Shown: positions 7,743 through 17,021, numbered from the stretch's first letter. The stretch is 64,000 nucleotides of DNA from Lysobacterales bacterium (GCA_014946745.1 JADCRD010000001.1:2354427-2418426); one strand, 5' to 3'. Made by a program: numbers and translations. Notes: generated by a model from the sequence alone, not told the origin.

Positions 7743-10700
7743 ATGAAAAAGGACACGCCAGATCACGGTTCCGAGGGTGACAAGGCCGCCCCTGATCCGC
7801 AGCGACGCGAGCTGTTGCGTGTCGCGCTGGCGGGCTCGGTGCTCGGGGGGCTTGGACTGACTCCGCTTGCGGGTCGGGCGCACGCCGGGCCGATGGGCAC
7901 GGGAAGCGATCGCATGTTCGCCGATGGCTTTGAAGCGCGTTCCGCCCCCCCGGGAGCGGCGGCCGTTCAGTCCGCTGGCGCCGTATTGAAGCCCATGTCC
8001 TCGTGGACCGGGGCGCTGCCCTGGACGGCCGGTTTCTGCTTTGCGTTTGGCGAGATCCCCGCAGGGGAGCGGTTGGGCGGCATGGGCGAGCCGCTGCAGG
8101 TCGAGGTGCGCAACAGATGGCCCGATGGCTCACTGAAGTTCGCCGTCGTCAGCGGAGTGACGGTCAGCGCCGACATCCCATTGCAGCGCGGCGGCATCCG
8201 GACGACGGGTTCTGCTGTGGCCGAGCCCGCCATCGACGCCTCGGTGACCTTCACCAATGTCCGAAACAGCATCGGCGGCCTTCTGCACAGCGTGCTTGTC
8301 GCCAATCTTGCCTCGGCGCGGGCTGCGGGTCTGGGCCCTTGGAGCCGAACACAGCCCCGCAAAGTACGCGAGATTCCAGGCCCGGTGATGTCGGAGTTTC
8401 ACTACTTCGTCCCCACAGCCGATGCCCACACCTCTGTCTGGTATTACGTGCGGGCTTACAGCAACGGCACCTCAAGCGTACGCGTGGTGGTGCAGAACTC
8501 TTGGACGCAAGTGGCCGCACCGGGCTCACGCACCTACAACGTTGACGTCGGCATCGGCGGCACCAGCCGCTACAGCGCCGCCAACCTGGTGCACCTGCAC
8601 CACACGCGCTGGACGCAACTGCACTGGGTGGGCGCGGGCGGCGTGATGGCCCAGAGCGTGCGCCACCTGCAGGACACAGCGCTGGCACCGCGCGCTGCGC
8701 TCGACAGCGTGGACGATTCAGTCTGGACGATGCGGCCGGACGACGGCACCAAGTACGCAGCCTGGACACGCGCCCTCGCCGAGCGGCCAACGCCATTCGA
8801 CCTCGCCAACATCGACCCAGCGCTGGGCGCGGGTGGCGCGACAGACAACGTGGGCCCGCTGCCCGCCTGGGACATGACCTACGTCATCACCGGCGACGCC
8901 CGGGCTTACTGGGCAGTTCTTGGCAACGCCGAGGCCATGGGCCGCTTCTGCCTGCACTACGTGGATGAGGTGACGGGCAACCCGCTGGAGCCCTCGCGCT
9001 ACCCCAACTTGCGCGCCAGTGGGGGCGGTGTGTCCGATGCCTGGGGCGGCAGCCCTGCCACACCTTCGCCGAGTGGCGGCCACCTCACGCCCGTGTGGTC
9101 GTACACCCACGGCCCCAAGGGCGGCTACCTCGCGTACCTGCTCACGGGCGAGTGGCATCACCTGCAGACCGTGCAGCACTTCAGCGGATTCGTGCCGCTG
9201 TGGCAGCCGGGAGACGCCGCCTACCGCTATGGCGGTCCGCACACGCCGATTCCGTTCTGGCTGCAGCTGCGCGGCAACGCGAACGCCTGGGACTTCCATT
9301 TCAAGGCTGCGATCATCACTCCCGATCGAATCAACGATTCGACCGTCACTGGCCCCGAGGCCGACCTGCGCAACGACATCATCGCGCGCAACGACGTGTC
9401 CATCCGGCTGTGGCACGACATCTATGCGCCCACCGGCACCTTCGTGAACACTGGGCCCTACGTCGGCAGGCCGCAGAGCCTGCGGAACAACGTGTTCGGA
9501 GTCTTCTACCAGGAGAACAACGTTCCGGTGCCCGAGGCCACGGTCTCGCAGATGCAGCAGGGCTACGCGCACAACGCGATCCTGTGGGGCTTTCTGGCGC
9601 GTGTGCCGACCAACCGCCAGGCCGAGCTCGAATGGCTCACCCAGTTCTGCACGCGCTACCAGGTGGGCATGCTCGGCGCTACGCCCAGCAACCCGCGGCC
9701 CGAGTGGCGCCTGTGCACGGGCTTCGAGCAGGTGGTGGGCAGCGCGGACCCCTACGACGGCAACTGGGTGATGTTCCCGAGCTGGCGCGCAGCTTGGGAT
9801 CTCGTGGCTGCGAGGCCGCCGGCGCCATCGACTGAGCTCACACTGCCGCTTCCCGCCGGCAACTTCATTCACGAAGCGAGCGAGGTCTACAGCACGCCAT
9901 CGTGGACGGTCGGTTTCGAGATCCGGGCCGCGGGCCAGCTCAGCCCGTTCGGCAGTCACACCCACGCCTTCATCTGGAGCGTGGCGTTTATGCACGAGGT
10001 GAGCAAGCGCCTTCCGATCGCGGGAGCTGACCTCGCCGCCGATCGCTTCTACGGTTCCGACTCGTTTTTCAACGCGGTACAGCCCAATGGCAGCTGGACA
10101 CTCTGGCCGGGCGCCGCGGTGGTCAGCCGCGAGTGGGTGCCGATCTACGTGCCTCGCACTGTGGGTGAAGCGGCTCTGGTGCCAATGACGAACTTCATCC
10201 ATGACGTTCACGACTTCAGGCCAGGAGGCGGCTCCCCCGAGTTTGTCGGCGACTTCTCGGGTGGAATCGCTGACACCGTTTCCACGCGCTTTGGTGAACT
10301 GATGTGGCACGGAGGTGGCCACTCCGCAAGCAATCAGACCGGCATCTACGGGGCCTTGCTCGGTTGGCGCACAGGAACGTTCAGGCGCCGAGCCGATACT
10401 GCGGATCTCGTGGCCGTCGGCAGATTCGTTGCCTCGTACCCGCCGGCACTCGGCGTGGCCAATGTCACCAGCTTCGACTACTTCATCCAGTACGGCCCCA
10501 ACAGCACGAACTGGGAAAACTACGGCATCCCGAACGGCCGCGAGCTGCCAGACGACGTGATCGTGAACCCGCGAGAAGTGCTGCCCAATGTGCCGGGATC
10601 GGCCCACACCTACGGGAACATGATGTTCATTCCGCCGTGGGTGGCCGGCAATACCTTGGGCAAGCTCCTGCGACCGGGCTCGAAGGCCGTGGGCCCCGTG

Positions 10701-11468
10701 GTCAGTCGCAACACCGTTTGGCAACACGCCTACGACTTCAGCTCGAACAGGTGGGAGCGGTGGCTGCCGGGTACGAGTCTGCCGCCTTCGCTGCTTGCTG
10801 CAGCCGACTGGTCGCTGGACACAAGGCGCTGGAGGATCCGGTTCGGCCGCGGCCATATCGACTTGCGGACCAGGGAGATCGTCGCCAATCCCGGGTCTGT
10901 CGGCTCGATGCCCGCCTACGAAGACACCAGGCTGACGGACTATCACCCTGCTCGCGACATCCTCATCTCTATCCGCAACAGCGACAACAATCCGGACGAG
11001 ATCAACGGCACCAACTACCTGATCTATCCGAGCCGCTGGTACTGGTGGCCTGCGGACTCGGCGGCAGACACCGGCGCGAGGAATCTGGTGACCTGGGCCA
11101 ACGGCATCGGCCCGCCCAACGTCGCCGGATCGGTGGGCTTCGGCGCCACTTGCCGAGCCTCAGTCGCGTACATCCCACCGCTGCAGAAATTTGCCTACAA
11201 GGTCAAGACCTACTGGGGTGCCGATGCCCGCAACGACAAGCTGTTCCTCATCAGCGTGCCGGAGAATCCCGCCGCCCCGTGGACCTGGGAGGAGATCCCG
11301 ATCACCGGCTCCGCCAAGCCCAGCACGCTTGGATTCGAGCCGCGAGCGCACGTCTACGGGCGAATGCAGTACTTGCCGGCCCTGAAGTCTCTCGTAGAGC
11401 TGCCGCTGCGCGACGGCGCAGGGCATCCTCCATTCAATCATCTGGTGGTGATCCGACTGGTGCCATGA
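7743..11468 (+). CDS. Large Tat-exported protein with RIFT-barrel-like N-terminal region
   Basis: A 1241-residue exported protein. The N-terminus has a twin-arginine signal (RRELLRVALAGSVLGGLGL then an Ala-rich cleavage region ending RAHA), followed by the short motif MFADGFEA. From about 75 the sequence reads SWTGALPWTAGFCFAFGEIP and VEVRNRWPDGSLKFAVVSG, which resembles the RIFT-barrel start of exo-rhamnogalacturonan-lyase-like (PcRGLX/YetA) proteins. The middle (about 350-720) is rich in Trp, His and Asn like alpha-toroid carbohydrate-active enzymes; the last 450 residues contain DY, NSD and WYWWPAD motifs and may form a second beta domain. A polysaccharide-degrading or binding role is plausible but the catalytic class cannot be fixed by eye. 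The start is ATG 7743; 55 upstream codons in the same frame have no signal sequence. Confidence 0.6.
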   Translation: MKKDTPDHGSEGDKAAPDPQRRELLRVALAGSVLGGLGLTPLAGRAHAGPMGTGSDRMFADGFEARSAPPGAAAVQSAGAVLKPMSSWTGALPWTAGFCFAFGEIPAGERLGGMGEPLQVEVRNRWPDGSLKFAVVSGVTVSADIPLQRGGIRTTGSAVAEPAIDASVTFTNVRNSIGGLLHSVLVANLASARAAGLGPWSRTQPRKVREIPGPVMSEFHYFVPTADAHTSVWYYVRAYSNGTSSVRVVVQNSWTQVAAPGSRTYNVDVGIGGTSRYSAANLVHLHHTRWTQLHWVGAGGVMAQSVRHLQDTALAPRAALDSVDDSVWTMRPDDGTKYAAWTRALAERPTPFDLANIDPALGAGGATDNVGPLPAWDMTYVITGDARAYWAVLGNAEAMGRFCLHYVDEVTGNPLEPSRYPNLRASGGGVSDAWGGSPATPSPSGGHLTPVWSYTHGPKGGYLAYLLTGEWHHLQTVQHFSGFVPLWQPGDAAYRYGGPHTPIPFWLQLRGNANAWDFHFKAAIITPDRINDSTVTGPEADLRNDIIARNDVSIRLWHDIYAPTGTFVNTGPYVGRPQSLRNNVFGVFYQENNVPVPEATVSQMQQGYAHNAILWGFLARVPTNRQAELEWLTQFCTRYQVGMLGATPSNPRPEWRLCTGFEQVVGSADPYDGNWVMFPSWRAAWDLVAARPPAPSTELTLPLPAGNFIHEASEVYSTPSWTVGFEIRAAGQLSPFGSHTHAFIWSVAFMHEVSKRLPIAGADLAADRFYGSDSFFNAVQPNGSWTLWPGAAVVSREWVPIYVPRTVGEAALVPMTNFIHDVHDFRPGGGSPEFVGDFSGGIADTVSTRFGELMWHGGGHSASNQTGIYGALLGWRTGTFRRRADTADLVAVGRFVASYPPALGVANVTSFDYFIQYGPNSTNWENYGIPNGRELPDDVIVNPREVLPNVPGSAHTYGNMMFIPPWVAGNTLGKLLRPGSKAVGPVVSRNTVWQHAYDFSSNRWERWLPGTSLPPSLLAAADWSLDTRRWRIRFGRGHIDLRTREIVANPGSVGSMPAYEDTRLTDYHPARDILISIRNSDNNPDEINGTNYLIYPSRWYWWPADSAADTGARNLVTWANGIGPPNVAGSVGFGATCRASVAYIPPLQKFAYKVKTYWGADARNDKLFLISVPENPAAPWTWEEIPITGSAKPSTLGFEPRAHVYGRMQYLPALKSLVELPLRDGAGHPPFNHLVVIRLVP

Positions 11469-11540
11469 AGCCGCATGCCCTTCGATTTCGGGCCTTTTCG
11501 CGGATTCGCCCGCCGCGCGCGATCGCCGCGCTCACCGCCC

Positions 11541-11560
11541 CCTCCGCTGGCGAGCGGAGG
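11541..11560 (+). terminator. Perfect hairpin after the large exported protein gene
   Basis: The arms CCTCCGCT and AGCGGAGG flank a GGCG loop, 73 bases after the stop codon. There is no clear T tract, so it is only a terminator-like structure. Confidence 0.35.
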
Positions 11561-11709
11561 CCCGACTCGATGCACGTCGGCAAGCAACTTCACTGCATGC
11601 TCAGCCGCGGCGAGTCGAGGCATCCTCTGGACTCCACGCTCGGACGCAGGGCGAAGGTCTGCGCATCGCTCAAGGGTCGCGCGAGCTCGCTGCTGCGCAC
11701 GTGCCGTAG

Positions 11710-11919
11710 CGGAGTCACGGAACTGCACAGTCCGAACTCGACGCGATCGTCCAATGCGCCATCGTCGCCAGCGTCCACCTCTGGCAAGACAAAGCCTCGA
11801 TGGATGCCTTCATGGCCTCGCCGGCGATCGCCCAGGTCACGGCCGAGCCCTTCCTCTCGGAACTGAGCATCACCGCGATCCCGGTGCATGGGGAGGCTTC
11901 GCTGATCACGCGGGCTTGA
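11710..11919 (+). pseudogene. Remnant of a small monooxygenase-like protein
   Basis: An open frame between stops at 11707 and 11917 has a coding-like composition and reads ASVHLWQDKASMDAFM, then AEPFLSELSIT and ends SLITRA. This pattern (aromatic strand, W-D, helix with AF, then a beta strand and a T-R end) resembles the C-terminal half of YdhR or antibiotic-biosynthesis-monooxygenase ferredoxin-like folds. The N-terminal half and a start codon are missing. The rest of 11469-11987 shows no gene. The family assignment is tentative. Confidence 0.35.
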
Positions 11920-11987
11920 GCGATGACCTGTTGAGTCCGTTCAGCACAGTCGGCAGCTGGAGGGCGAGGCCGAATCCCGCCCTGCCC

Positions 11988-12258
11988 TAGTTCGCGTGCG
12001 ATCCCACCGTGTGCGTCACCCAGTCCACCGCCGTGGCGAAGCTGCGGCCCATGTTGTTGTGGCCGAGCCCCGAGAACAGCACGTAGTCGAATCGATGGCC
12101 CTGCTGGCGTCTCGCCCGAGTCGGCGTCACGCCCCAGGAAGTCCGGCGAGACGTAGGGCACGGTGCGCGCGCTCAGCGCCTCAGCGTAGGAAGGCGCGGT
12201 CACGCTGTCGCCGTCCGCGATTGACTGGCCGAAGATGTCCTCCTCGCAGACCTTGCAG
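11988..12258 (-). pseudogene. Duplicated 3' fragment of the secreted alpha/beta hydrolase, with internal deletion
   Basis: Nearly every base matches the 3' part of the hydrolase gene at 16164-17021 (its 16164-16531 segment), including the stop codon region and the MTAPSYAEALSARTVPYV / LTVPSYAEALRARTEPYV peptide pair. Compared with the intact copy it lacks 95 bases (equivalent to 16287-16381), which shifts the frame, and it has no 5' half. It is in the same orientation as the intact gene and lies on the other side of the GGDEF-EAL/RsbQ-like pair, so the two copies form direct repeats around that pair. Confidence 0.85.
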
Positions 12259-12274
12259 CCATGCAGTGGCCCTC

Positions 12275-15151
12275 TCAGCCCTGCACAGCCAGACCGAGCA
12301 GAGGCCTCAGAGGCTCGGGCCGATGCAGCAGATAGCCTTGGGCCCAGTCCACCCCCAGCTCGCGCAAGCGCGGCAGCAGGGCGGGCCGGTCGACGAACTC
12401 CGCCACGGTCTGCAGCTTGAGCACCCGCGCGACATCGACGAAGGCGCGCACGGCGGCTTCATCCAGCGGGTCATCCAGCAGGCTCTGCACGAACTGCCCG
12501 TCGATCTTCAGCAGGTCCACCGGCAGCTGCTTCAGGTAGCCGAAGGACGCGCTGCCCGCGCCGAAATCGTCGAGCGCGACGCGCACACCCAAGGCGTGGA
12601 GCTGGCCGATGAACGCCGTCGCCTCGGCCATGTTGCCGATCGCCGCGGTCTCGGTGATTTCCAGGCACAGCCGGCTGCACACCGCCGCGCCGGCCTGCTG
12701 AAGCGCATCCAGCGCGAGGCGTCGAAAGGCGGCGTCGCTGACCGACTGGCCCGACAGGTTGAGGCTCAGCACGGCCGGAGCGCAGGCCTCCGGCGTCGAC
12801 GCCATCATGCGCAGCGTGCTTCGCAGCACCCAGGTATCGACACGCGCGGCGAGTCGGAAGCGCTCTGCGGCGGGCAGAAAGACACCTGGCATCACCAGGC
12901 TGCCATCGGTCTCGCGCAAGCGCACCAGCACTTCGGCATGCCAGCCGGCGGCCTTCGATGCGGCGTCGGGCTCCGCGACGGGAACGATGCGCTGGGCGTA
13001 GAGCACGAAGCGGCCCTCGTCGATGGCCTGCTCCAGCCGCGTCGCCCACTGCATCTGGCCCTGATTCGCGCGCACCGCTTCGTCGTTGTCGTGCCACTCG
13101 TGGACACGGTTGCGGCCGGCCTCCTTGGCGGCGTAGCAGGCAGCGTCCGCGGCTTTCATCAACTCCGCGGTGTCCCGCCAGCCATCATCCACCGGCACCA
13201 GGCCGATGCTGGTGCCAACGCGGAAGCGGCGTGCGCCGTCCATGTAGCGATAGGCGTCCACGCGCTCGCAGATCAGGTTCGCCACGCGCAGCGCCTGCTC
13301 GCTGGTGCAGTGCTCAAGGATCACCGCGAATTCGTCGCCCCCCAAGCGCGCTAGCGTGTCGCTGCCGCGCACGGTCTGCTGCAGCAGACGCGCGACCTGG
13401 CGCAGCAGCTCGTCCCCGGCGGCGTGGCCGCAGGCGTCGTTGACGAGCTTGAACTGGTCAAGGTCGATCAACAGCAGCACGTGGCGCGCATCACCCAGCC
13501 GCGCGCGCTCCAGTCTGGCGCGGAGCCGAAGCTCGAACTCGCTGCGGTTGATCAGGCCCGTGAGCGCGTCGTGCGAGGCCCGATGGCGCACCTCGCCCGC
13601 CAGGCGGCGCTGCTCGGTGACGTCGTGGAACACCAGCACCGCCCCGTGCAGTTGACCGTCGGCGCCGCGGATCGGCGAGGCGGAGTCCTCGATGCCGATC
13701 TCGCGTCCATCGCGCGCCAGCAGCAGCGTGTTTTCGATGAGCGTGGAGATGCGGCCGGTGGCAAGACAGCCGCGCACGGGGTCGGGCGCCGGTGCGCGGG
13801 TGTGCTCGTGGACGATGCGGAAGATCTCTTCGACAGGACGCCCCAGCGCCTGCGCCTGAAGCCAGCCGGTGAGCCGTTCGGCAACCGGGTTCAGCCAGGT
13901 CACGCGGCCCTCGGGGTCGGTGGTGATGACCGCATCGCCGATGGACTGCAGGGTCACCTGCAGAAGCTGGTGCTCGCGCGCCAGCGCGTCCTTCAGAGCC
14001 TGCTCGCGCGCCTGCTGGGCGACCCGCGCCGTGATGTCCTGGAACGCGCCCACCACACGCACCGGCAGGCCGTTTTCATGCTCGACGTGGCCCAGCGCGT
14101 GCACCATCAGCCGCGTGCCATCCCGACGCACGAAGGGCAGCTCAAGGTCCCAGCCGGTGCCGCTGGCCATGCCCGCCTGCACTGCGGCCTCCACCCGCGG
14201 CCGCGATTCAGGCGGATAGAAATCCAGCGCCTCCTGCAGGTCGGGCGTATAGCCGGGGGGCACTCCGTGGATGCGGCAGGTCTGCTCCGACCAGAACAGC
14301 GCTTGCGTCCGCAGATCGAGCTCCCAACCGCCGACGCCGGCCAGCTCGTTGGAGCGCTCCAGCAGGCTCTGCGCGCGGCGCAGCTCAGCCTCCTGCTGCT
14401 TGATCCGGCCGATGTCGATGTGGATGCCGAACATCCATTCGGGCCTGCCGTCGGCCGTGTGCGTGACGACCCGGCCACGCTCCTGCACCCAGATCCAGCC
14501 GCCGTCGCGCCGCTTCAGACGCAGCTCGGTGATGTAGGACTCGCTGCGCCCGGCAAGGTGTTCGTGCAGCAGATGCAGGGTGTGCGCCCGCTCATCGGGG
14601 TGGGCGATATCGACGCGGAACTGGTGGCTCAGCGCGCCCAGCTCGGCCACGGTCCAGCCGAGGATCTCGGCCCAGCGGCTGTTGACGCGCAGCTCGCCGG
14701 TTTGCACGTTCCATTCCCAGGTGCCGGCGTCGGTGCTCTGCACGAGGTTCTGCAGGCGCTGACGCGCCAGCAGCAGCTCGGCCTCGAAGCGCTGCCGCTC
14801 GCGCATGGGAAACAGCGCCCAGGCCACGCGCTGATCCTCCGGCCGCTCCGACGCCGCCGTGATCGCCGCGTTCAGCAGCATGGGCGCGGCCTGGCCCTTC
14901 GAATCCAGCCAGGGCAGGTGGATCTCGTCGATGCGCCCCGCGCGCAGCAGGGTGGGCCAGACGTGGGTATGCAGAAAGATGCGGCCCGCCGGCGCCAGCA
15001 GCTCGTCGATCCGGCGGCCGTGCCAGCCGCCCTCAGGCCGACCCAGCGCGCGCTCGAAGGCCGCGTTCAACTCAAGCACCCGACCCTCTCCATCGGTGCC
15101 CAGCGCGGCGCAAGGCAGGGTATCCGGCCCGAGCGCGGCAGGTGCAGTCAC
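12275..15151 (-). CDS. PAS4-GGDEF-EAL cyclic-di-GMP turnover protein
   Basis: 958-residue cytoplasmic protein with four PAS-like domains (about 10-115, 130-250, 265-375, 395-512), GGDEF at 515-680 and EAL at about 700-955. The GGDEF active site is intact (RLGGDEF at 602-608) and an inhibitory I-site RGSD is present five residues before it. The EAL part starts AEVLVRLRE (EVL variant) and keeps LNLSGQ, LEITET, DDFGAG, KIDGQF, AEF and QGY, so phosphodiesterase activity is plausible; both activities or one dominant activity are possible. The first PAS carries AGRIFLHTHVWPTLL, resembling the PAS of RsbP-like proteins. The GTG start at 15151 overlaps the stop of the upstream RsbQ-like gene (GTGA), indicating translational coupling. 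No transmembrane segment is seen. A frame open upstream to 15868 is only an antisense-phase shadow of the hydrolase gene. Confidence 0.92.
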   Translation of the reverse strand: MTAPAALGPDTLPCAALGTDGEGRVLELNAAFERALGRPEGGWHGRRIDELLAPAGRIFLHTHVWPTLLRAGRIDEIHLPWLDSKGQAAPMLLNAAITAASERPEDQRVAWALFPMRERQRFEAELLLARQRLQNLVQSTDAGTWEWNVQTGELRVNSRWAEILGWTVAELGALSHQFRVDIAHPDERAHTLHLLHEHLAGRSESYITELRLKRRDGGWIWVQERGRVVTHTADGRPEWMFGIHIDIGRIKQQEAELRRAQSLLERSNELAGVGGWELDLRTQALFWSEQTCRIHGVPPGYTPDLQEALDFYPPESRPRVEAAVQAGMASGTGWDLELPFVRRDGTRLMVHALGHVEHENGLPVRVVGAFQDITARVAQQAREQALKDALAREHQLLQVTLQSIGDAVITTDPEGRVTWLNPVAERLTGWLQAQALGRPVEEIFRIVHEHTRAPAPDPVRGCLATGRISTLIENTLLLARDGREIGIEDSASPIRGADGQLHGAVLVFHDVTEQRRLAGEVRHRASHDALTGLINRSEFELRLRARLERARLGDARHVLLLIDLDQFKLVNDACGHAAGDELLRQVARLLQQTVRGSDTLARLGGDEFAVILEHCTSEQALRVANLICERVDAYRYMDGARRFRVGTSIGLVPVDDGWRDTAELMKAADAACYAAKEAGRNRVHEWHDNDEAVRANQGQMQWATRLEQAIDEGRFVLYAQRIVPVAEPDAASKAAGWHAEVLVRLRETDGSLVMPGVFLPAAERFRLAARVDTWVLRSTLRMMASTPEACAPAVLSLNLSGQSVSDAAFRRLALDALQQAGAAVCSRLCLEITETAAIGNMAEATAFIGQLHALGVRVALDDFGAGSASFGYLKQLPVDLLKIDGQFVQSLLDDPLDEAAVRAFVDVARVLKLQTVAEFVDRPALLPRLRELGVDWAQGYLLHRPEPLRPLLGLAVQG

Positions 15152-15963
15152 TGGCGAGCGGTCGCCAGATAGCGCTGCATCGCGTCGACCACCAGCGCCG
15201 GGTTGCTCATGTGGCCGCAATGCCCTGCGACGTCCAGCACTTCGAGACGGCTGTCCATCAAGTGGCGATGCAGGTACTCGCCGACCGCGAGCGGTGCCAG
15301 GGTGTCCCGCGCGTGCTGCAGGATCAGGCTCGGGCAGCGCACCCGCGGCAGCTCGGCCCGGTTGTCGGCAAAAAAGGTGGCGCGCGCGAACACGCGCGCG
15401 ATGTCGGGATCGGTGGAGCAGAAGCTCTGTTCCAGTCGGCCCGAGGCGTCGCCGGCGCCCGAGGCCCCGGCGACCACGGGCGCGAGATAGCTGGCCCAGC
15501 CCATGTAGTTCTGGTCCATCAGCGACAGCAGGCCTTCGAGGTCGGCACGCTCGAAGCCGCCCAGGTAGCCGGGCGGATCGTTGAGGAAACAGGGCGAGGG
15601 GCCGACCATCACCATGCGTTCGAACAGACGCGGTCGCTCCAGATGGGCCAGCAGGCCGATGCTGCAGCTCACCGAGTGGCCGACGAAGGTGACGCCTTCT
15701 TGCAGGCCCAGCGCGTCGCAGACCTCGAGCACGTCCTGCGCGTAGCCCTGCAGGCGGCTGTAGCGAACCGGGTCGAACGGCACCGGATGCGGCGGCTCGC
15801 CGCTGCCCGTGTAGTCCATCAGCACCTGACGGTGGGTGTCGGCGAAGGCTGGAGTGATGCCCGACCACATCCCCTGATGGCAGCCGAAGCCGTGGGCATA
15901 CAGCAGCACCGGCCCGGTTGAACCGAGCACCTTGACCCTGTTGCGGATCAACACCTGTTGCAT
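15148..15963 (-). CDS. RsbQ-like alpha/beta hydrolase, putative small-molecule sensor
   Basis: 271-residue cytoplasmic alpha/beta hydrolase strongly resembling Bacillus RsbQ and, more distantly, plant KAI2/D14 receptors. The catalytic triad falls at Ser97 (VGHSVS), Asp220 (ARDTLAP) and His248 (GHCGHMS), one residue off the RsbQ numbering I recall (96, 219, 247). Family-specific runs are VMVGPSPCFLNDPPGYLGGF, QNYMGWASYLAP and FCSTDPDIARVFA. RsbQ in Bacillus is required for activity of the PAS-PP2C phosphatase RsbP. Here the next gene, overlapping by 4 bases, is a PAS-GGDEF-EAL protein, so the predicted role is to hand a hydrolysed hydrophobic ligand or signal to its PAS domain. ATG 15963 begins MQQVLIRNRVKVLG, matching the family's N-terminus. 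Confidence 0.9.
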   Translation of the reverse strand: MQQVLIRNRVKVLGSTGPVLLYAHGFGCHQGMWSGITPAFADTHRQVLMDYTGSGEPPHPVPFDPVRYSRLQGYAQDVLEVCDALGLQEGVTFVGHSVSCSIGLLAHLERPRLFERMVMVGPSPCFLNDPPGYLGGFERADLEGLLSLMDQNYMGWASYLAPVVAGASGAGDASGRLEQSFCSTDPDIARVFARATFFADNRAELPRVRCPSLILQHARDTLAPLAVGEYLHRHLMDSRLEVLDVAGHCGHMSNPALVVDAMQRYLATARQ

Positions 15964-16163
15964 CGGCACACCTGCTGGTTGAGAACGGCGCACGCCCGCC
16001 GCGGCTGTCTGCGTGGCGACCCGTGCGCTGCAGTCGCCCATTCCCTGCGCGCCTGCAAGACCTGATCCAGCGCTCACAGCCACTTTGCCAACGCGGTCGA
16101 CCAAGGCGGGGGTGCGGTCAGGCCTCTTGGCCTGGGCAGGCAGATCGCCAGGCGCGTGCTGCC

Positions 16164-17021
16164 CTACTTCGCGTGAGATCCCACCGTGTGCGTCACCCAG
16201 TCCACCGCCGTCGCGAAGCTGCGGTCCATGTTGTTGTGGCCAAGCCCCGAGAACAGCACGTAGTCGAATCGATGTCCCTGCTGGCGCAGGGCCTGCAGGC
16301 GCTCGATCGACAGATCGACCGGAACGCTGCCGTCGTTGTCGCTGAACAGCCACAGGCCGGGAATCGTCAGCGTCTTCAGCGTCTCGCCCGAGTCGGTGTC
16401 GCGGCCCAGAAAGTCCGGCCAGACGTAGGGCTCGGTGCGCGCGCGCAGCGCCTCTGCGTACGAAGGCACGGTCAAGCTGTCGCCGTCCGCGGTGTACTTG
16501 CTGAAGATGTCCTCCTCGCTGACCTTGCAGACCGGGCTGCTCCACAGCAGCAGAAAGCGCGCGTCCGGGGTCTTCTGCGCGGCGATGGGCGCGATCCACC
16601 CGGCCTGGCTGATGCCGGCGAAGCCGATGGGCACGCCGGCCAGATCGGGATGCGCGGCGAGCGCCGCGAACGCGGCGACCGCGTCGTCGGCGAGCCGCTC
16701 GATGTTCTGCTGGCAGACGCTCTGCTCGCCCTCGTACTCACCGCCCGACTCACCCGCGCCGCGCTTGTCGTAGACCAGCGCCGCGATGCCGTCCTGCGCG
16801 AAGCGCGCGGCCACGGCGAGATTTCTCGACTGCCTGCCCGAGCCGTGAATGAACACCACCGCGGCGCGGACGGGCTGATCCGCCGGCAGGACGATCGACC
16901 CCGCAAGAGTGACGCCGTGGCTCTCGAAGGCGAGGTTCTCGATGCGGGGGTCAGCGGCCAAGGCGGGCGTACCGAACAGGGCGCCCAACAGCAGCAGGAA
17001 TGCACAGGTCTTCAATGGCAC
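16164..17021 (-). CDS. Secreted alpha/beta hydrolase (dienelactone/acyl-peptidase type)
   Basis: 285-residue serine hydrolase with a signal peptide (MPLKTCAFLLLLGALFGTPALA). The oxyanion-hole motif is VFIHGSG, the nucleophile is Ser138 in GISQAGW, the acid is Asp228 or Asp230 in SDNDGSVP and the base is His262 in GLGHNNMD. DKRGAGES and ADDAVAAFAALA are typical of COG1073/COG1506-type esterases, whose natural substrate is usually unknown. It is on the same strand as, and 200 bases upstream of, the RsbQ-like gene, so co-transcription is possible. A truncated, frameshifted duplicate of its 3' part lies at 11988-12258. Confidence 0.82.
   Translation of the reverse strand: MPLKTCAFLLLLGALFGTPALAADPRIENLAFESHGVTLAGSIVLPADQPVRAAVVFIHGSGRQSRNLAVAARFAQDGIAALVYDKRGAGESGGEYEGEQSVCQQNIERLADDAVAAFAALAAHPDLAGVPIGFAGISQAGWIAPIAAQKTPDARFLLLWSSPVCKVSEEDIFSKYTADGDSLTVPSYAEALRARTEPYVWPDFLGRDTDSGETLKTLTIPGLWLFSDNDGSVPVDLSIERLQALRQQGHRFDYVLFSGLGHNNMDRSFATAVDWVTHTVGSHAK

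Noticed and set aside
8718-10946. A 742-residue minus-strand frame opposite the large Tat protein
   Set aside because: Antisense shadow of a long GC-rich gene; composition is His/Arg-rich without family similarity.
15152-15868. N-terminal extension of the GGDEF-EAL frame by 239 codons
   Set aside because: The extension is the out-of-phase shadow of the RsbQ-like gene; the GTG at 15151 gives the coupled start.
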